From assembly GCA_040285825.1 (NCBI GenBank), contig JAUPSS010000001.1, positions 620,001 through 684,000 of the forward strand: DNA of 64,000 nucleotides, in the 5' to 3' direction. Positions 27,705-38,936 of this stretch are shown piece after piece. The first letter of the stretch is position 1; each line of letters opens with the position of its first letter. Source of the DNA: Eukaryota sp. TZLM1-RC. Lineage: Eukaryota; Metamonada: BaSk clade. The notes beneath the pieces were generated by a model. The model worked only from the letters and a program-made list of their open reading frames with translations. It ran no database searches and was not told the origin of the DNA. The translations under genes were made by a program, and so were the position numbers.

Positions 27705-29335
27705 AACATCTAAAAATCCATCTCTCCCAGAACAAAAACACTAGATGCCATTCTCTCATGATAAGATCCAAGAGAAAGCGAAGCATCAGAAACCATCTTC
27801 AACATCCCCTTAAAATTAGAAAACACAATTCTTTTCTGCCAAAACAATTTGTTAAAATATCTGTTAGTTCTTCTCTTTACAATCATTTCAATATTTGCCA
27901 AAAAACGTATAGCCTTGGGAGCAAGTGAATCAAATAGATAAAATATAAATAGATACAAATTGTATTTTGCGTGTTGTTGACTGGCCAATTTGGACAAGCG
28001 TTCATTGTATTTTTTGATTTTTGATATTTTCACCATTTGAAAGAGTATCGTGAATTTCAGAATTAACGAGCCTTTCATTTGAGGCATTACAAGGATCAAC
28101 AGCCATTACATCCAATAAAATTAAGTTCCCATCTAATCCACGTAAAATAACAATACCTCTATTATTCTTATGAAAATTATCAGTATCAAACAGATTTGAC
28201 AACAGAGGTTCCAAAAAGGATTCAATTCTATGAGACTTACACATACAATATAAATTATCTCTTACAGCATCGTGAAACTTGCTGCTAAAAGTAATAAAAT
28301 GTTTACAATTTAACAAATGAGTAATTGCATTTTTGCGAAAACATTTACAAATAAAATTATGAGGTAAATTATCAGGCCAGATAAAAGAACGAACTCTTAT
28401 ATTCAAAGTCCAAGCATAATCAGTTAAGAGAGTACCATACACTTGAGGAATTGTTGTTACTAAGGCAGAAGAAGTACTATTACACATATCTTGTCCATCA
28501 CATCATAATCCAAGTTTTCAAAAATCTTTGACGATTTTGGTTGAAGCTTTTTACAGCAAAACTGTAAATTAAAAAGAGATCGGTTTGGAATTACTTGAAT
28601 TGATTGAGGAAAACATTTGGTCCAAATTTGTGGTGGCAAATTGTCAAGCTCACAAGATAACTCATGCAAATTTGGACTGCAACTGAGAACTAACAGATGT
28701 GAATCATCAAGAAATCTACGAGAAACTTCATAAACAAAATTCTTGCCTCCACCCAAAAATGCTGCTTAACACAATATAGAAGATTTAGTAAATCCAATAC
28801 TACCCAAATTTGCTGAAGAAAATAAGTGACTTTTCAACATTTTTGGTTCTACATCCAATTAATCAGCAAAAAAATCCTGTTCTCAATGAATTAAAAGAAC
28901 GACAAAAATCTATTGCTATGGAAGGAGCACAAGATCTCAAAATGTGGGTTATTCTCCCAGTGTAGCAAATTTTAAGCATGAAAAATTTGATATGTGTTTC
29001 TAGATCTAAAGAAGAAATTGAATCAAGTTCAATTTTCATTTTCTCCAAAATAAAATGTAATTCATGTTGAATATGAGGCACGTTTCTAACCAACAACCAA
29101 GGAACTGAAAAGCATCACTACTATAATTGGTAACAGGGACAACAGAATCGTTTATCACAAGATCTTGAGCAGAAGAGCCAATCAGAAGGCATTTGCTCGC
29201 ATTAAGATAAAGCCCAATATTTCCATATGAATCGGCAATTTCTTGAGCAACCAATTCTAGTTAATCAAATGAACCAATCAAGGATATATCATCCAAAAAA
29301 GCAACTATTTTTATAGAAGAAGTTCCACTGTTTTT
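27705..29335 (-). mobile_element. Decayed LINE copy, RT palm to 3' end
   Basis: Reading the minus strand: a degenerate RT catalytic box (FLDDISLIG, near 29,300), NASKCLLIG, a central region, CKCFRKNAITHLLNC knuckle, FHDAVRDNLYCMCKSHRIE, a VMAVDP REL strand, and a C-terminal block ending in a stop at 27,710. The ORFs at 29,036-29,254, 28,863-29,096, 28,460-28,756, 28,002-28,487 and 27,710-28,099 are its frames. Multiple frameshifts show that it is dead. It abuts a plus-strand LINE near 29,335. Confidence 0.78.
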
Positions 29336-30484
29336 GCATTAAATGAAGAAATTTCAAAAATTGATGTAGAAAAATGGGTTTCGATGTTTTCCCCAATCAT
29401 TCAATGGCAATAGTCCAGAAAAAAATGTTTTAAATTTGAAGTACACTCTTCGAACATTACAGAAAAGATTGACTGGAATGTATGAAAAAGATCTTTATAA
29501 TAATATATGCAGCTCGGCTGTTTTAAATCAAGATCTTCACTCATTGTTATTGCAAAAGGGTGTTTCTGAAAACAAGTCGTCAGATTCTTCACTTTTTGTA
29601 ACCATTGTACCACGAAGATTTGGATTGTGTGCCACTAATGAAGCATTTGTAACAAAAATGAGATTATATTTGAACATCCTCATTAATCAACTATTATCAA
29701 AAGAAAAATGTATTTGTTCGAATTCACCTCACAGTTGCCTTAGGTTGCAAAAGTGGTTGAGATAAAGATAATTTATTTTCTATTCATATTATAAAAGCCT
29801 TAGGGCGCCAACATCACCTCTTTTTGTGCCATGCTCTGAATTGCTCTAAATTGTTAACTTATCGTTTTTCATTACATGATGCTGTTAGAGACACTGTTTT
29901 CATTATGGCACAAACTCCAAGGATATTGTGTATCAAAGAGCCCCTGCTGAAGGAAACACTTTCTCTGAATAGTTTTGGTTCTGATGATAGAGGTGATGTA
30001 TACTGTGATTGGATTGATATTTCTGAAGCTATTGTTGACTTTGTCTCATGTAATGTTGCAAATGATACTTTGGTTCACAGAAGAAAACTTAATCATGTGG
30101 CAGCTCTGGATTTTAAAGCAAAAGAGAAACATAGAAAATATGATAAAGATATTGAAGAGGCTAATGTTGATAGAAATGCACAGCTGGTTTTTATTGCTTT
30201 CCCATTTTCGATAAATGGAAGATTATCAGTTGAAGCAGAAACTTTTTTGGATGACTTCCAAAAAATGGTGAAAGAAAAAACAATGAAAAGATTTGATATT
30301 TTTTTATGGCGTTCACGGATTCAATTTGACATTATGAATAGATTACCGCGGTTTTTCAATCAAATTAGAGAAGCTTTAGCTAGACAGCAAGCAAATCAAG
30401 ATTTTGTAGAGGAAATCTTTGTTTAATGATAGTCGTCCCATTAGTTATGATTTAATTTAATCAAGTGTGCAAATTCAATAAATA
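29336..30484 (+). mobile_element. LINE family C, 5'-truncated, carrying a 73-bp insertion
   Basis: ORF 29,436-29,765 covers the pre-knuckle region and the first Cys pair (KCICSN). ORF 29,824-30,426 (200 aa) continues with CHALNC, LHDAVRDTVF, the REL strand and a C-terminus ending VEEIFV. Between them is a 73-bp insert (29,734-29,806) also found at 38,503. The REL Asp region is less conserved than in family A. The 3' end AATTCAATAAATAC matches the tails upstream of both Piezo copies. Confidence 0.75.
29734..29806. repeat. 73-bp interspersed repeat (MITE-like), copy 1
   Basis: Starts GTTGCCTTAGG and ends AGCCTTAGGGC; nearly identical to 38,503-38,574. The ends are roughly inverted (CCTTAGG versus CCTAAGG in copy 2). 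TCACCTC flanks this copy on both sides, consistent with a target duplication. It interrupts the LINE zinc knuckle. Confidence 0.55.
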
Positions 30485-31199
30485 CTAACTACCTAACAAC
30501 TCTTCGAAAATTGAGAAAAAAGGCACACAGTGTTTTTTCCCTATTTTTTTGGATTCAACAAACATTTAAATCAGCAGTGATTTAATTTCTCGATTTTGCA
30601 TTTACTGTCTATGGATGATGTTTAGTTCTTGATGATGTGTATGTAAGGTTGTCAAAACACAACGGAATGAATCATGAAAAATAAAGTTTGAACTTCCTGG
30701 ATACAAATTTGGACTCTTTGTGACTGAAATTGACTGAGGAAATTTTGAAGTTGCAATTCCCAAAGAATTGGACAATTGAACTGCGAAGACTAAAAAGATG
30801 TTGTGTAAGCAGCCAAGTTATAAAAGGGGACATAAAATTCTTAATGATCAGTGTTCAGGCCATACAAACAAAACTAGAGTTTTTGATCGATCATCTTTTG
30901 TCTATTTGTGAACACAAAATTCTCTTTCGAATGTGGTTGTTTTTGGGGTTGAATAGAATTGAACGTTCTTTTGCTCAAGTTCAACACCATTGTCAGTATT
31001 TTTGAGCTACAAAAATATAGTGAGAAGACTCTACTACCTTGAATTCTCAAAATATTTTTTTTTCACATTTTCAGTAGATTGGATGTCGGTACACAGACAG
31101 ACAACCATGAATGTTGCTTAATATCATTTTACTAACAAACTTAATTTCAAACTGCTTTAAAAACCGGCAACTGTTCAAAAATTATCGTAGTAAAGTTAA
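30485..31199. other. Intergenic stretch, no gene recognised
   Basis: Several short ORFs exist (for example 30,730-31,005 plus), but none shows a domain or compositional signal of coding. No repeat shared with the rest of the window was found here. Confidence 0.35.
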
Positions 31200-31330
31200 A
31201 TTCTTCATTTTATAGTTCTAGTGTAGCTTCTGAAATACTTCTGAAATACGCCAACTCTTGATGAATCCTTATAAAGTTTGGACATCATTAAACTCAAGTA
31301 CTTGGGAACATTGCTGTACGAAGCGAAAAT
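31200..31330 (-). mobile_element. Tiny LINE family D fragment
   Basis: The minus strand encodes VPKYLSLMMSKLYKDSSRVG, the same words as the plus-strand relic at 22,590-22,660. It sits just before the RING-kinase gene's duplicated 5' flank. Confidence 0.6.
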
Positions 31331-31499
31331 GAAAGTTCGGGGAGGAGCTGTGGAAAGGCGTGATTGGCCAAAGATTTGCTTGGAGGGAAGTCTTGGATTG
31401 TAATACACGGGTCCAGGTGTATGAAGTCTTTGCTTAAAGTGTCATATTCATTATGGGGATTCTCATGTAGCACGATATGTCCAAAATTGAGTAATAAAT

Positions 31500-31641
31500 G
31501 GTGGTCTAGATGGGGCACGTATAGAATGTAACAAATATATGAAATATGTTGTGTGAAATGGCACCTATGACCAATGGGAAATAGAAATTAGCATGAAGGA
31601 ATGTTCATTGGCATTTTTGGTAATTATCATATTTTCTCACA
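31500..31641 (+). promoter_or_regulatory. 5' flank of RING-kinase-LRR copy A, conserved in copy B
   Basis: GGTGGTCTAGATGGGGCAC through to the ATG is shared with 53,548-53,694, with several small differences. It is the left part of the duplicated segment and presumably contains the promoter. Confidence 0.4.
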
Positions 31642-33855
31642 ATGCTCTCGTGTCCACATTGTTCAATGGATTTCAACGAAGAGTCTCGTGTGCCACTGGT
31701 TGTTTGCAGTCAGCGCCATAGTGTATGCGGTGTATGCTCTGATGCTGTGGAATCCTGTCCGATATGCAATGAAGATATCCTGCCGTCACCGGAAGTCAAC
31801 CTCAGTTTGCGCGATATAGCCAAAGCTTCTTGCAAGGAGGACCTCTGTGTACACATTCCCTCTAACCAGGTCAAACTTTTGCACATGATTGGACAAGGAG
31901 GATATGCCCAGGTGTTTGCCGCTTCTTGGTTTGATTCAGACGTCGCCGCCAAGACTGTTGCTCTCACAGAAGAAGGTAAGAAACGACTGAGGAAAGAGAT
32001 TGGTATTATGGCCAAGATTGATCATCCCTTTATCCTCCGCGTTTTTGGTCTGGTCAGCTTAATGGACAGACTCGCCATAATTATGGAACTTGCTGAAGGT
32101 TCTCTGCCAGTGCCGTCAAGATTGACTAAACAAAGTCTCTTGTTTGCAAAAAGGATCTGCCAGGCAGTTCGTTTTCTGCACTCCAAATCACTTGTGCATG
32201 GAGATCTCAAGCCCGAGAACATTCTTTTTGTGAATGGACAAGTGAAATTAGCCGATTTTGGAACATCCAGGACTGTTGCCAAGACTTCCACGGCCACCAA
32301 TCTATCATGTACAGTAAGATATGCCGCATTAGAACAGCTTGATAACAAAGTTTCTCTTGCTTCTGACATTTACGCTATTGGAATCATCCTTTGTGAGTTA
32401 CTCTGCAATTATAGACCATTTGTAAACATGGAACAAGTTGCCATTATGGGTGCAAAGTTTTTGAACAAGCCGTTGGCTTTAAGTGACCAGATTCCCCATG
32501 TTCTCAGAGAATTAATCGCCCAATGTTGCTCTTCAGATCCAGCTGCCAGACCAAGTATTGCTCAAGTTCTTCTAGTTTTGGATCAATTGGATGACTTTGC
32601 TGAAGAATGTGATGAAAATCCTATAAGTATTAACAATGATGTTCAAACGCAACTGCAAACTGCCAACTCTACAATCGAGTCTCTACGAAAGAATGTTACT
32701 GATTTGGAGGCTTCCAGTCAACAACTCACCAACGATTTGACAGAACGGGATTCCAGAATTGCCCGGTTGGAAGAAGAAAGGGCTGGTATCAATGCCCCCA
32801 ATCAACACCTCAGTCACATTTTGGATGAACGTGATGCTAGAATTGCCACTATGGAAGAAGCTTTAAATGCCAGCAAGGCCGGTATTGCTGAGCAAGATAC
32901 AGAAAATGCCAACCTTAGATCTATCATTGATGAATTGGAAAAGCAAAATACTCTACTCAGTAGAACTAATTCTGATTTAGCAAGCAGAATTGCTGACCTT
33001 GAAGCGTTGTTGAAAGAGTGCCATTGTAATCAACCTTTGAACAATATCGATGATCATCATCCTCCATCTAAGGAAGAAATTTTGGAAGACATCAAGTCGA
33101 ATGTAAATTGGAATGGATTGGTGGATGGGGTGAAGAAGGGTGTTGAGGCTTTGGTTGATGGTTCTATCACTGAATTGAATCTTTACAAGAACAAAATTAC
33201 CTCTGAAGGCGCTAGTGCTCTCGCCCGTGCTCTGGAGAGCAATTCCACTCTGACTACATTGCGTCTTCAGTACAACAACATTACCTCTGAAGGCGCTAGT
33301 GCTCTCGCCCGTGCTCTGGAGAGCAATTCCACTCTGACTAAATTGAATCTTTGGAACACCAACATTACCTCTGAAGGCGCTAGTGCTCTCGCCCGTGCTC
33401 TGGAGAGCAATTCCACTCTGACTGAATTGGATCTTAGCAACAACAAAATTACCTCTGAAGGCGCTAGTGCTCTCGCCCGTGCTCTGGAGAGCAATTCCTC
33501 TCTGACTACATTGTATCTTCAGTACAACAAAATTACCTCTGAAGGCGCTAGTGCTCTCGCCCGTGCTCTGGAGAGCAATTCCTCTCTGACTACATTGCGT
33601 CTTCAGTACAACAACATTACCTCTGAAGGCGCTAGTGCTCTCGCCCGTGCTCTGGAGAGCAATTCCACTCTGACTAAATTGGATCTTTGGAAAAACAACA
33701 TTACCTCTGAAGGCGCTAGTGCTCTCGCCCGTGCTCTGGAGAGCAATTCCTCTCTGACTGAATTGAATCTTGGGGAGAACAACATTAGCAATTCAACCAA
33801 ATCTAAACTTCGACAAATAGCATCTAATCGTTCTTCTCTCCGAATTTTCGTTTAA
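31642..33855 (+). CDS. RING / non-RD protein kinase / coiled-coil / LRR receptor-like protein A
   Basis: An intact 737-aa protein. Residues 4-48 are RING-like (CPHC, CSQRHSVCGVC, CPIC). Residues 75-330 are a protein kinase: IGQGGYAQVF loop, Lys104, Glu119, VHGDLKPEN (Asp188), LADFG (Asp205). The usual HRD Arg is Gly, so it is a non-RD kinase. Residues 335-480 are coiled coil. Residues 508-725 hold eight 28-residue LRRs (ITSEGASALARALESNS) of the RNI/NLR kind. At the DNA level the repeats are 84 bp and nearly identical, except at the beta-strand positions. The domain set suggests a ubiquitin/phosphorylation signalling protein with a recognition surface; no membrane segment is seen. A longer paralogue is at 53,695. 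Confidence 0.88.
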   Translation: MLSCPHCSMDFNEESRVPLVVCSQRHSVCGVCSDAVESCPICNEDILPSPEVNLSLRDIAKASCKEDLCVHIPSNQVKLLHMIGQGGYAQVFAASWFDSDVAAKTVALTEEGKKRLRKEIGIMAKIDHPFILRVFGLVSLMDRLAIIMELAEGSLPVPSRLTKQSLLFAKRICQAVRFLHSKSLVHGDLKPENILFVNGQVKLADFGTSRTVAKTSTATNLSCTVRYAALEQLDNKVSLASDIYAIGIILCELLCNYRPFVNMEQVAIMGAKFLNKPLALSDQIPHVLRELIAQCCSSDPAARPSIAQVLLVLDQLDDFAEECDENPISINNDVQTQLQTANSTIESLRKNVTDLEASSQQLTNDLTERDSRIARLEEERAGINAPNQHLSHILDERDARIATMEEALNASKAGIAEQDTENANLRSIIDELEKQNTLLSRTNSDLASRIADLEALLKECHCNQPLNNIDDHHPPSKEEILEDIKSNVNWNGLVDGVKKGVEALVDGSITELNLYKNKITSEGASALARALESNSTLTTLRLQYNNITSEGASALARALESNSTLTKLNLWNTNITSEGASALARALESNSTLTELDLSNNKITSEGASALARALESNSSLTTLYLQYNKITSEGASALARALESNSSLTTLRLQYNNITSEGASALARALESNSTLTKLDLWKNNITSEGASALARALESNSSLTELNLGENNISNSTKSKLRQIASNRSSLRIFV
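33163..33790 (+). repeat. 84-bp LRR coding tandem repeat, copy A (8 units)
   Basis: Eight head-to-tail units sharing GAAGGCGCTAGTGCTCTCGC and the following helix codons almost base for base, differing mainly in the 5-6 codons of the beta strand. Copy B has 16 full units plus a partial one. Confidence 0.9.
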
Positions 33856-33929
33856 TAAACACATTTCAGTTACTTTTTTCATCAATACAAAACCAATAAT
33901 AAAATCGTCCAACACCAATACAAATCAAA

Positions 33930-34250
33930 ACCCAATATAAACTAGAAAAATCAACAACATCATTCGCCAACATCGTAGTCCAGTGGGTTTGCTCTTCGTT
34001 CTCTGCTTTGGCAACAGGGTTCGAATCCTATCTGCTGCACTTCTGGCAAAAGGGGACCCCAAAGTGGGAGCCAGCATTCCCTTTCCCACTTTCCGGGTCT
34101 GACTGCATGGTGCTTGATCAATGAGGGTGATTCTGAAGATTGGGCATTTTGGGTTTTTATGGATCTTGATTTTGCATGTTATTCGCAAAAATTTCCTTTT
34201 GTGAGAAATTGTTACTGTAATTTTTTAACAAATATATATATATTTTCTGC
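33930..34250. repeat. SINE-like repeat with Pol III-type boxes and a strong hairpin, copy 1
   Basis: TAGTCCAGTGGG (A-box-like) and GGTTCGAATCC (a perfect B-box match) are spaced as in tRNA-type promoters, but no proper tRNA acceptor stem forms. A hairpin follows at 34,055-34,099: GACCC plus AAAGTGGGA pairs with TCCCACTTT plus GGGTC around a 14-nt loop. The same unit is at 56,800-57,050 and, without the boxes, at 60,375 and 60,841. Confidence 0.55.
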
Positions 34251-34500
34251 GAATAATCAAGTCAAATCAAAAGAAACTAAAACACACAAGAAACAAAACT
34301 ATTTGGGAACACTTCTGTACAAAGCGAAAATGATACGATTCTTCCATAAATTCCCTGCAAAATTGTTACTACTTGAACGACACAAATTACCAAAAATCAT
34401 TGATAAAATTCAAGGCGGATTGTCCAATGTTGCCAAAAATCGAAAAGACAAAAGTAACAAACGAAAACTTTGAGTAAAGATTCTTATTTAAATCATTTAA
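34251..34500 (-). mobile_element. LINE family D tail, antisense
   Basis: The minus strand corresponds to the C-terminal block of the family D LINE seen at 22,440-22,640 (plus). It starts with an (AATCA)n-like A-rich tail. Copies follow the hairpin repeat in each occurrence, so the two move or duplicate together. Confidence 0.55.
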
Positions 34501-34559
34501 TATTGCAGTATATTTTCCTCTTTTTCGGTCTTCACTAAGTAATACATCATCACAATAAA

Positions 34560-35662
34560 TAAAAGCAAAGGTATCTCTTGATCATCAGAATCGAGACTAA
34601 AACAATTATTGTTTCCAGACGCATGTGTGGAAATTTTTTTAAACTCTTGAGGAACTTCGTAATTGACTTGGCCTTTGTTTGTGAATCTTGCAAGGCTGTA
34701 GATTGTTCAAAATATTATACGTGTTACAGCACAGGTAACTCCTCTATCTTCTACCTTCCTTTTCAATTTGCTTCTGGAAATTTACTAATAATTTAAAAGA
34801 AGGAATATGGGATATCACACGGACATGGAAATTTGTTTGCTTAAAGCTAAAACAGTATTGTCTTACAACTCCAAAAATACTTGAAAATACTAACGGAAAC
34901 TGTTGCAGAGTTTATACCGGTTTAAAATTCGAATCAGATTTTTTGATCACTTAGAATTGTTGCAAAACCTGTATTGTTCTTCGATCGTGAACAAGACAAA
35001 TTGTTAAATAACATGCTCTTAATTGAACGTATTTTATTGTTCTAGTGTTCTAGTGTTTTATTCTAAGTGTTTCAAGAATATTCAGTTAACCAGAGAACGA
35101 TCTTTATGAAGAGCTATCAAAATTGCCACTTCATAATCTTTTATAGACTGGTTTTTACTTATAAATTTTGTTTTGTCAAATTCGATTTAAAAATAGGAAT
35201 TTATGCAAAATTCATCACTATTTCACAATGTTTGCAAAATTCCGATCTCCTTTGATGAAAAGAGTAAAATTAAAGAGTACAACGTACCCTTATCGTAGGT
35301 AGGATGTGTTGCGCATGTTAAGTATTATTATACAATTTTTATGGCTCACAGCAAACGCTTATCAAAAAAAGATTGTAATTTCATATCATCTGGTGTCAAT
35401 AAGATTATCCGTTGTGTCCTATCTTTTTCTGCTTTTGCTATTCATCCTTTAATGAATGAATTAATACAAGAATTTCAAGCTATTCAAATTACTGCTTATA
35501 TAAATGAAATTTTTAATTATTGGTCCAATTGCTTCATTGAGAAAAATTGTTAGAATTGTTCAACAACTATTATCAAATTAGTCTTTCCTTAAATATTTCT
35601 AAATGCTTGTTGATTGGTAAAGAGATTGCTGAACTGGTTATTGATGATCAAATTGTTCCTGA
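34560..35662 (+). mobile_element. LINE family A relic, plus strand, truncated at 35,662
   Basis: Degenerate plus-strand sequence parallels the family A ORF: CESCKAVD (intact copy CESCKVVD) near 34,690, a region around 34,800 resembling the RT ORF start, AIHPLMNELIQEF then AYINE in place of the catalytic AYMDD at about 35,500, and NISKCLLIGKE. Copies at 57.4-59.96 and 61.3-63.9 kb continue further. Homology stops where a minus-strand LINE begins. Confidence 0.65.
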
Positions 35663-36660
35663 TGAACAAATTTCCTAAGAAATTTGTTCTCAAAGTATTG
35701 AATTGACGTGCAGAATCATGAGAAATTGTGGGAGATGAAGAACGAAGAAGATGATTAATTTTTGATCCAAAACACACATTTAGAACCGAAAACGCTAAAT
35801 GTTTGTCAATTTCTAGATCTTGAATAGCCAAAAGTTGCTCTTCGATTTTTTTCAAAATACCTGACAAAATCGAATTAACTTTTTCACAAGTTCCAAATTT
35901 AAAGCCAAGAAAACGAATAACATTTTCTTCATAATCAAAGTATTTGATATATGTTTCATTAAATGCTACCCCAGCATCCTGATTACCAATAGTGAAACAC
36001 TTGGGCAATTTTATATCTAACACTGTTTGGACAGGACAACGAAATGTTGTACCCGTGCTGTAAAAGAAACAAAGGGCCGATAAGTGATAAATCATCTGCA
36101 TAAGCACATATATGAATGTCAGGAAAATCCAACTTAAATTTTACCAAAATTGATTGCAGTGCAAAGCAAAAGAAAAATGGACCCAATGGATGGACCTCTT
36201 GACGAAACAATATACTGAGAATGAAAAATTAAGTAAGAGGGTGATTCATACATCAATTTCAAATACGTCAAAAGTGGAGAATAATGTAGTTTAAGTTATT
36301 GTAAAATACTTGAGCGAAAAACCGTGTTGAAAGCATTTTTAGAATCAATGTTCAATAAATAATTCTCGCCTTTTTAATTGAAAAATAAATCTGTACACAA
36401 CGCAGCACAAATTGTGCCATCAGAAATGCCAATTGCAAACTGATAAGGACGAAAAAAATTAATTGCGGATGACTTAACTCTTTTAAAAGAAATAATTGCT
36501 GATAATCTCATTATGGACTCACCAACAGCAATAGGTCTGACACCACCCCCAGGCTTACTTAAAACAACTACACGAGATGCCATTAACGCTTGTGGTAATT
36601 TGAAACGTCCCATGATAACACTATTAAAAAGGAAAGCTAAATCATCCACGATTTTTGCTT
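35663..36660 (-). mobile_element. Decayed LINE RT fragment
   Basis: Minus-strand ORFs encode VVVLSKPGGGVRPIAVGES (RT fingers), a PLGPFFFCFA strand, and AYADDLSLIG, the catalytic box with the Asp pair retained. Frames are interrupted at about 36,360 and 36,200, and within 35,983-36,107. It is a mosaic neighbour of other LINE pieces. Confidence 0.75.
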
Positions 36661-37135
36661 TTTTTCTTTTCTTTTTGTCTTTTGTGAGAAATTGTTACTG
36701 TAATTTTAACAAAAATATTCGTTTTCTACGCAGAATCAAATCAAATCAAATCAAAAGAAACTAAAACACACAAGAAACAAAATTATTTGGAAACACTTCT
36801 GTACAAAGCGAAAATGATACGATTCTTTCATAAATTCCCTGCAAAATTGTTACCACTTTGAACGACATAAATTATCAAAATCATTGATGAAATTCAAGGC
36901 GAACTGTCCAAAGTTGACAAAAATCGAAAAGGCAAACGGAACAAACGAAAACTTCGAATAAAGGTTCTTATTTAAATCATTTAATATCTCAGTATATTTA
37001 TCTCTCTTACGATCTTCAACCTTGTTTAAATGGCCATTAGTACTAAGTAAAACATCATCGCGATAAACAAAAGCAAAGGGATCAACTGTAGTGAAATCAA
37101 CAACAACTTGAAAGGAATCCACAAAATTTCCATCT
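36661..37135 (-). mobile_element. LINE family D 3' fragment with ATCAA microsatellite
   Basis: ORF 36,850-37,122 (-) reads VVVDFTTVDPFAFVYRDDVL and KRDKYTEILND, the REL/C-terminal zone. A short AATCA tandem at 36,727-36,750 marks the A-rich 3' end; other family copies have 2-4 units. Confidence 0.7.
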
Positions 37136-37525
37136 TTTATGCATAACTTTTAATCCAATAAAGAATAAAATAATCAAATACACAACTAAAGCTCCATATC
37201 CTCAAAGTGTGCCTCCTCTACCACAAAACAATCAATTACTAAAGATTCAGAATATTTCCCAAAAAAATGCAGAATGAATCAGAAATTAATTCACCATTCC
37301 CTTAAAAATAAATAATACAATCCGGTTTTGCCAGTCAACACACTTGAAAATTCTTCCAGTTCTTTCCTTTTCAACTACATCAAAATTCTTGACGGAGACC
37401 ATTGCAGCCTTATCCAAAGACCCAAGCAAGGAAAAACAAATGAACATAAAATGTATTGGGCATGTGAATATTCATTGACAAAAGAAGTATGTTTCACGAA
37501 TTAAAAAATTTTGTATTTTTCGCCA
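37136..37525 (-). mobile_element. LINE family B 3' fragment
   Basis: Nucleotide-level similarity to 26,940-27,330 and 590-1,000, with many small indels; no ORF survives. It lies end to end with the family D fragment. Confidence 0.55.
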
Positions 37526-38242
37526 GCAAGAAGAAAACTATTTGATGCCGTTAGGCAGATGAACACACGAAACAAAGAGAGAATTCTGAGTTTATAAAAT
37601 TAATTCATAAACCAATATCACGAAGAAATCTACTAAATCAATTTAAGTTAAACAACAACACTTTTTTCCGTTTTTTTTGAAGACATTGAGCAATACATGA
37701 ACACGGCAGAAAAAGAAGTTGTCCAATTTTTACGGTAATTTTTTTGACATCCTTACACACAGTTCAAATGTACATTTGTTGGTATAAGTCGAAAAGTCGA
37801 GATGAACAGAATGACATAACATATATTATTGACATTATTAGTCTCAATAAACTAGAAGGAACCGTCACATTCGCTACTGAAGAACAGCTAACCTGCATTC
37901 CAGGCTACACCTTCGGTTGTTGTTGAATTAAAATTGATTTAGTAGGGTTCTTTGTATTTCGACTGATCACGTTATACTCGATTATGAATCAGTTATTAAT
38001 GAACTTAGTGTTCTCTCTCCTTCGTGTGTTCATCTGCATAACGGCATTACCTTTTCATAGACAACGCAAAACTGAGTCAAAGTATATGGTTTAATTACCT
38101 TACGTGTTTTAAAGACGTTCACAGATGTTTGGTCATCAAACACCTGTATATTTTTCAAATTTATCTCAACTACTATCACCCATAAAAAACACCTGCAACC
38201 TCAAAAGATTTCGGAATAACAGAATGTGAATTTATGCATTTC
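37526..38242. other. No gene recognised
   Basis: A 60-codon ORF at 37,744 has no recognisable content. Otherwise the sequence is featureless to the eye. Confidence 0.35.
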
Positions 38243-38457
38243 CAATCAGCTCAATCAAAAATGCCACCTCACACAAGTTCACATACTGAATTCTGAACGC
38301 ATGTCATTCACAAATCAGGCCAAATCATTACGATATTTGCTCGATATTTCAATCAGCTCAATCAAAAAATGCCACCTCACACATGTTCACATACTGAATT
38401 CTGAACGCATGTCATTCACAAATCAGGCCAAATCATTACGATATTTGCTCGATATTT
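38243..38457. repeat. 107-bp tandem duplication
   Basis: Two adjacent, almost identical units (38,243-38,349 and 38,350-38,457) start CAATCAGCTCAATC and end GCTCGATATTT. They differ by one base in an A run and one substitution. Confidence 0.9.
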
Positions 38458-38502
38458 AAACATAAGATTTTCAACGAACTACTGTTTTTTATCCTCACTA
38501 AT

Positions 38503-38574
38503 GTTGCCTTAGGTTGCAAAAGTGGTTGAGATAAAGATAATTTATTTTCCATTCATATTATAAAAGCCTAAGGG
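38503..38574. repeat. 72-bp interspersed repeat (MITE-like), copy 2
   Basis: Same sequence as 29,734-29,806. Here the termini are better inverted (GCCTTAGG at the left, CCTAAGGGC at the right). Confidence 0.55.
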
Positions 38575-38936
38575 CACAAACACCAAAGCACTCTTCACCA
38601 CTTCTCCAATCACATTCATGCGCTTCAACCTCTGTATAACATCAAGGGACAAACCAGATAAAATTGTGCCCACAGAAAAAAAATAATCTTAATAATTTTA
38701 TCTGAATTTGCTTTAAATGCTTGTTTATCCATACAGGTAGAGATTGCTTAACACCAGGTATTGAATTACCAATTTGAGCCAAATCGAGTCATTTTCTTTG
38801 GTCTCCCTACTGTTTCCACATGTCAATATCCTCTTAGGGTCACTCCACTTCGCTCCTCCCCAGAAGCGCCGGCGTCAGGTCGCTCCCCGTGCTCGTTCTT
38901 CGACGACCACCACCTCTCCTGAAGTAAAAAAACCCC

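Noticed and set aside
30730-31005. 91-aa plus ORF
   Set aside because: No homology, flanked by LINE pieces, and composition like the surrounding noncoding DNA.
33163-33790. CRISPR-like array from regular 84-bp repeats
   Set aside because: The repeats are in-frame LRR codons with no unique spacers of constant length; a protein explanation is complete.
33267-33800. Long minus-strand ORFs across the LRR repeats (also 55,236-56,763)
   Set aside because: They are antisense shadows of the 84-bp LRR repeat, which happens to lack stops in other frames; the sense strand has clear domains.
33970-34040. A tRNA gene
   Set aside because: The B box is perfect and the A box fair, but the acceptor and D stems do not pair on either strand, so I call it a tRNA-derived repeat.
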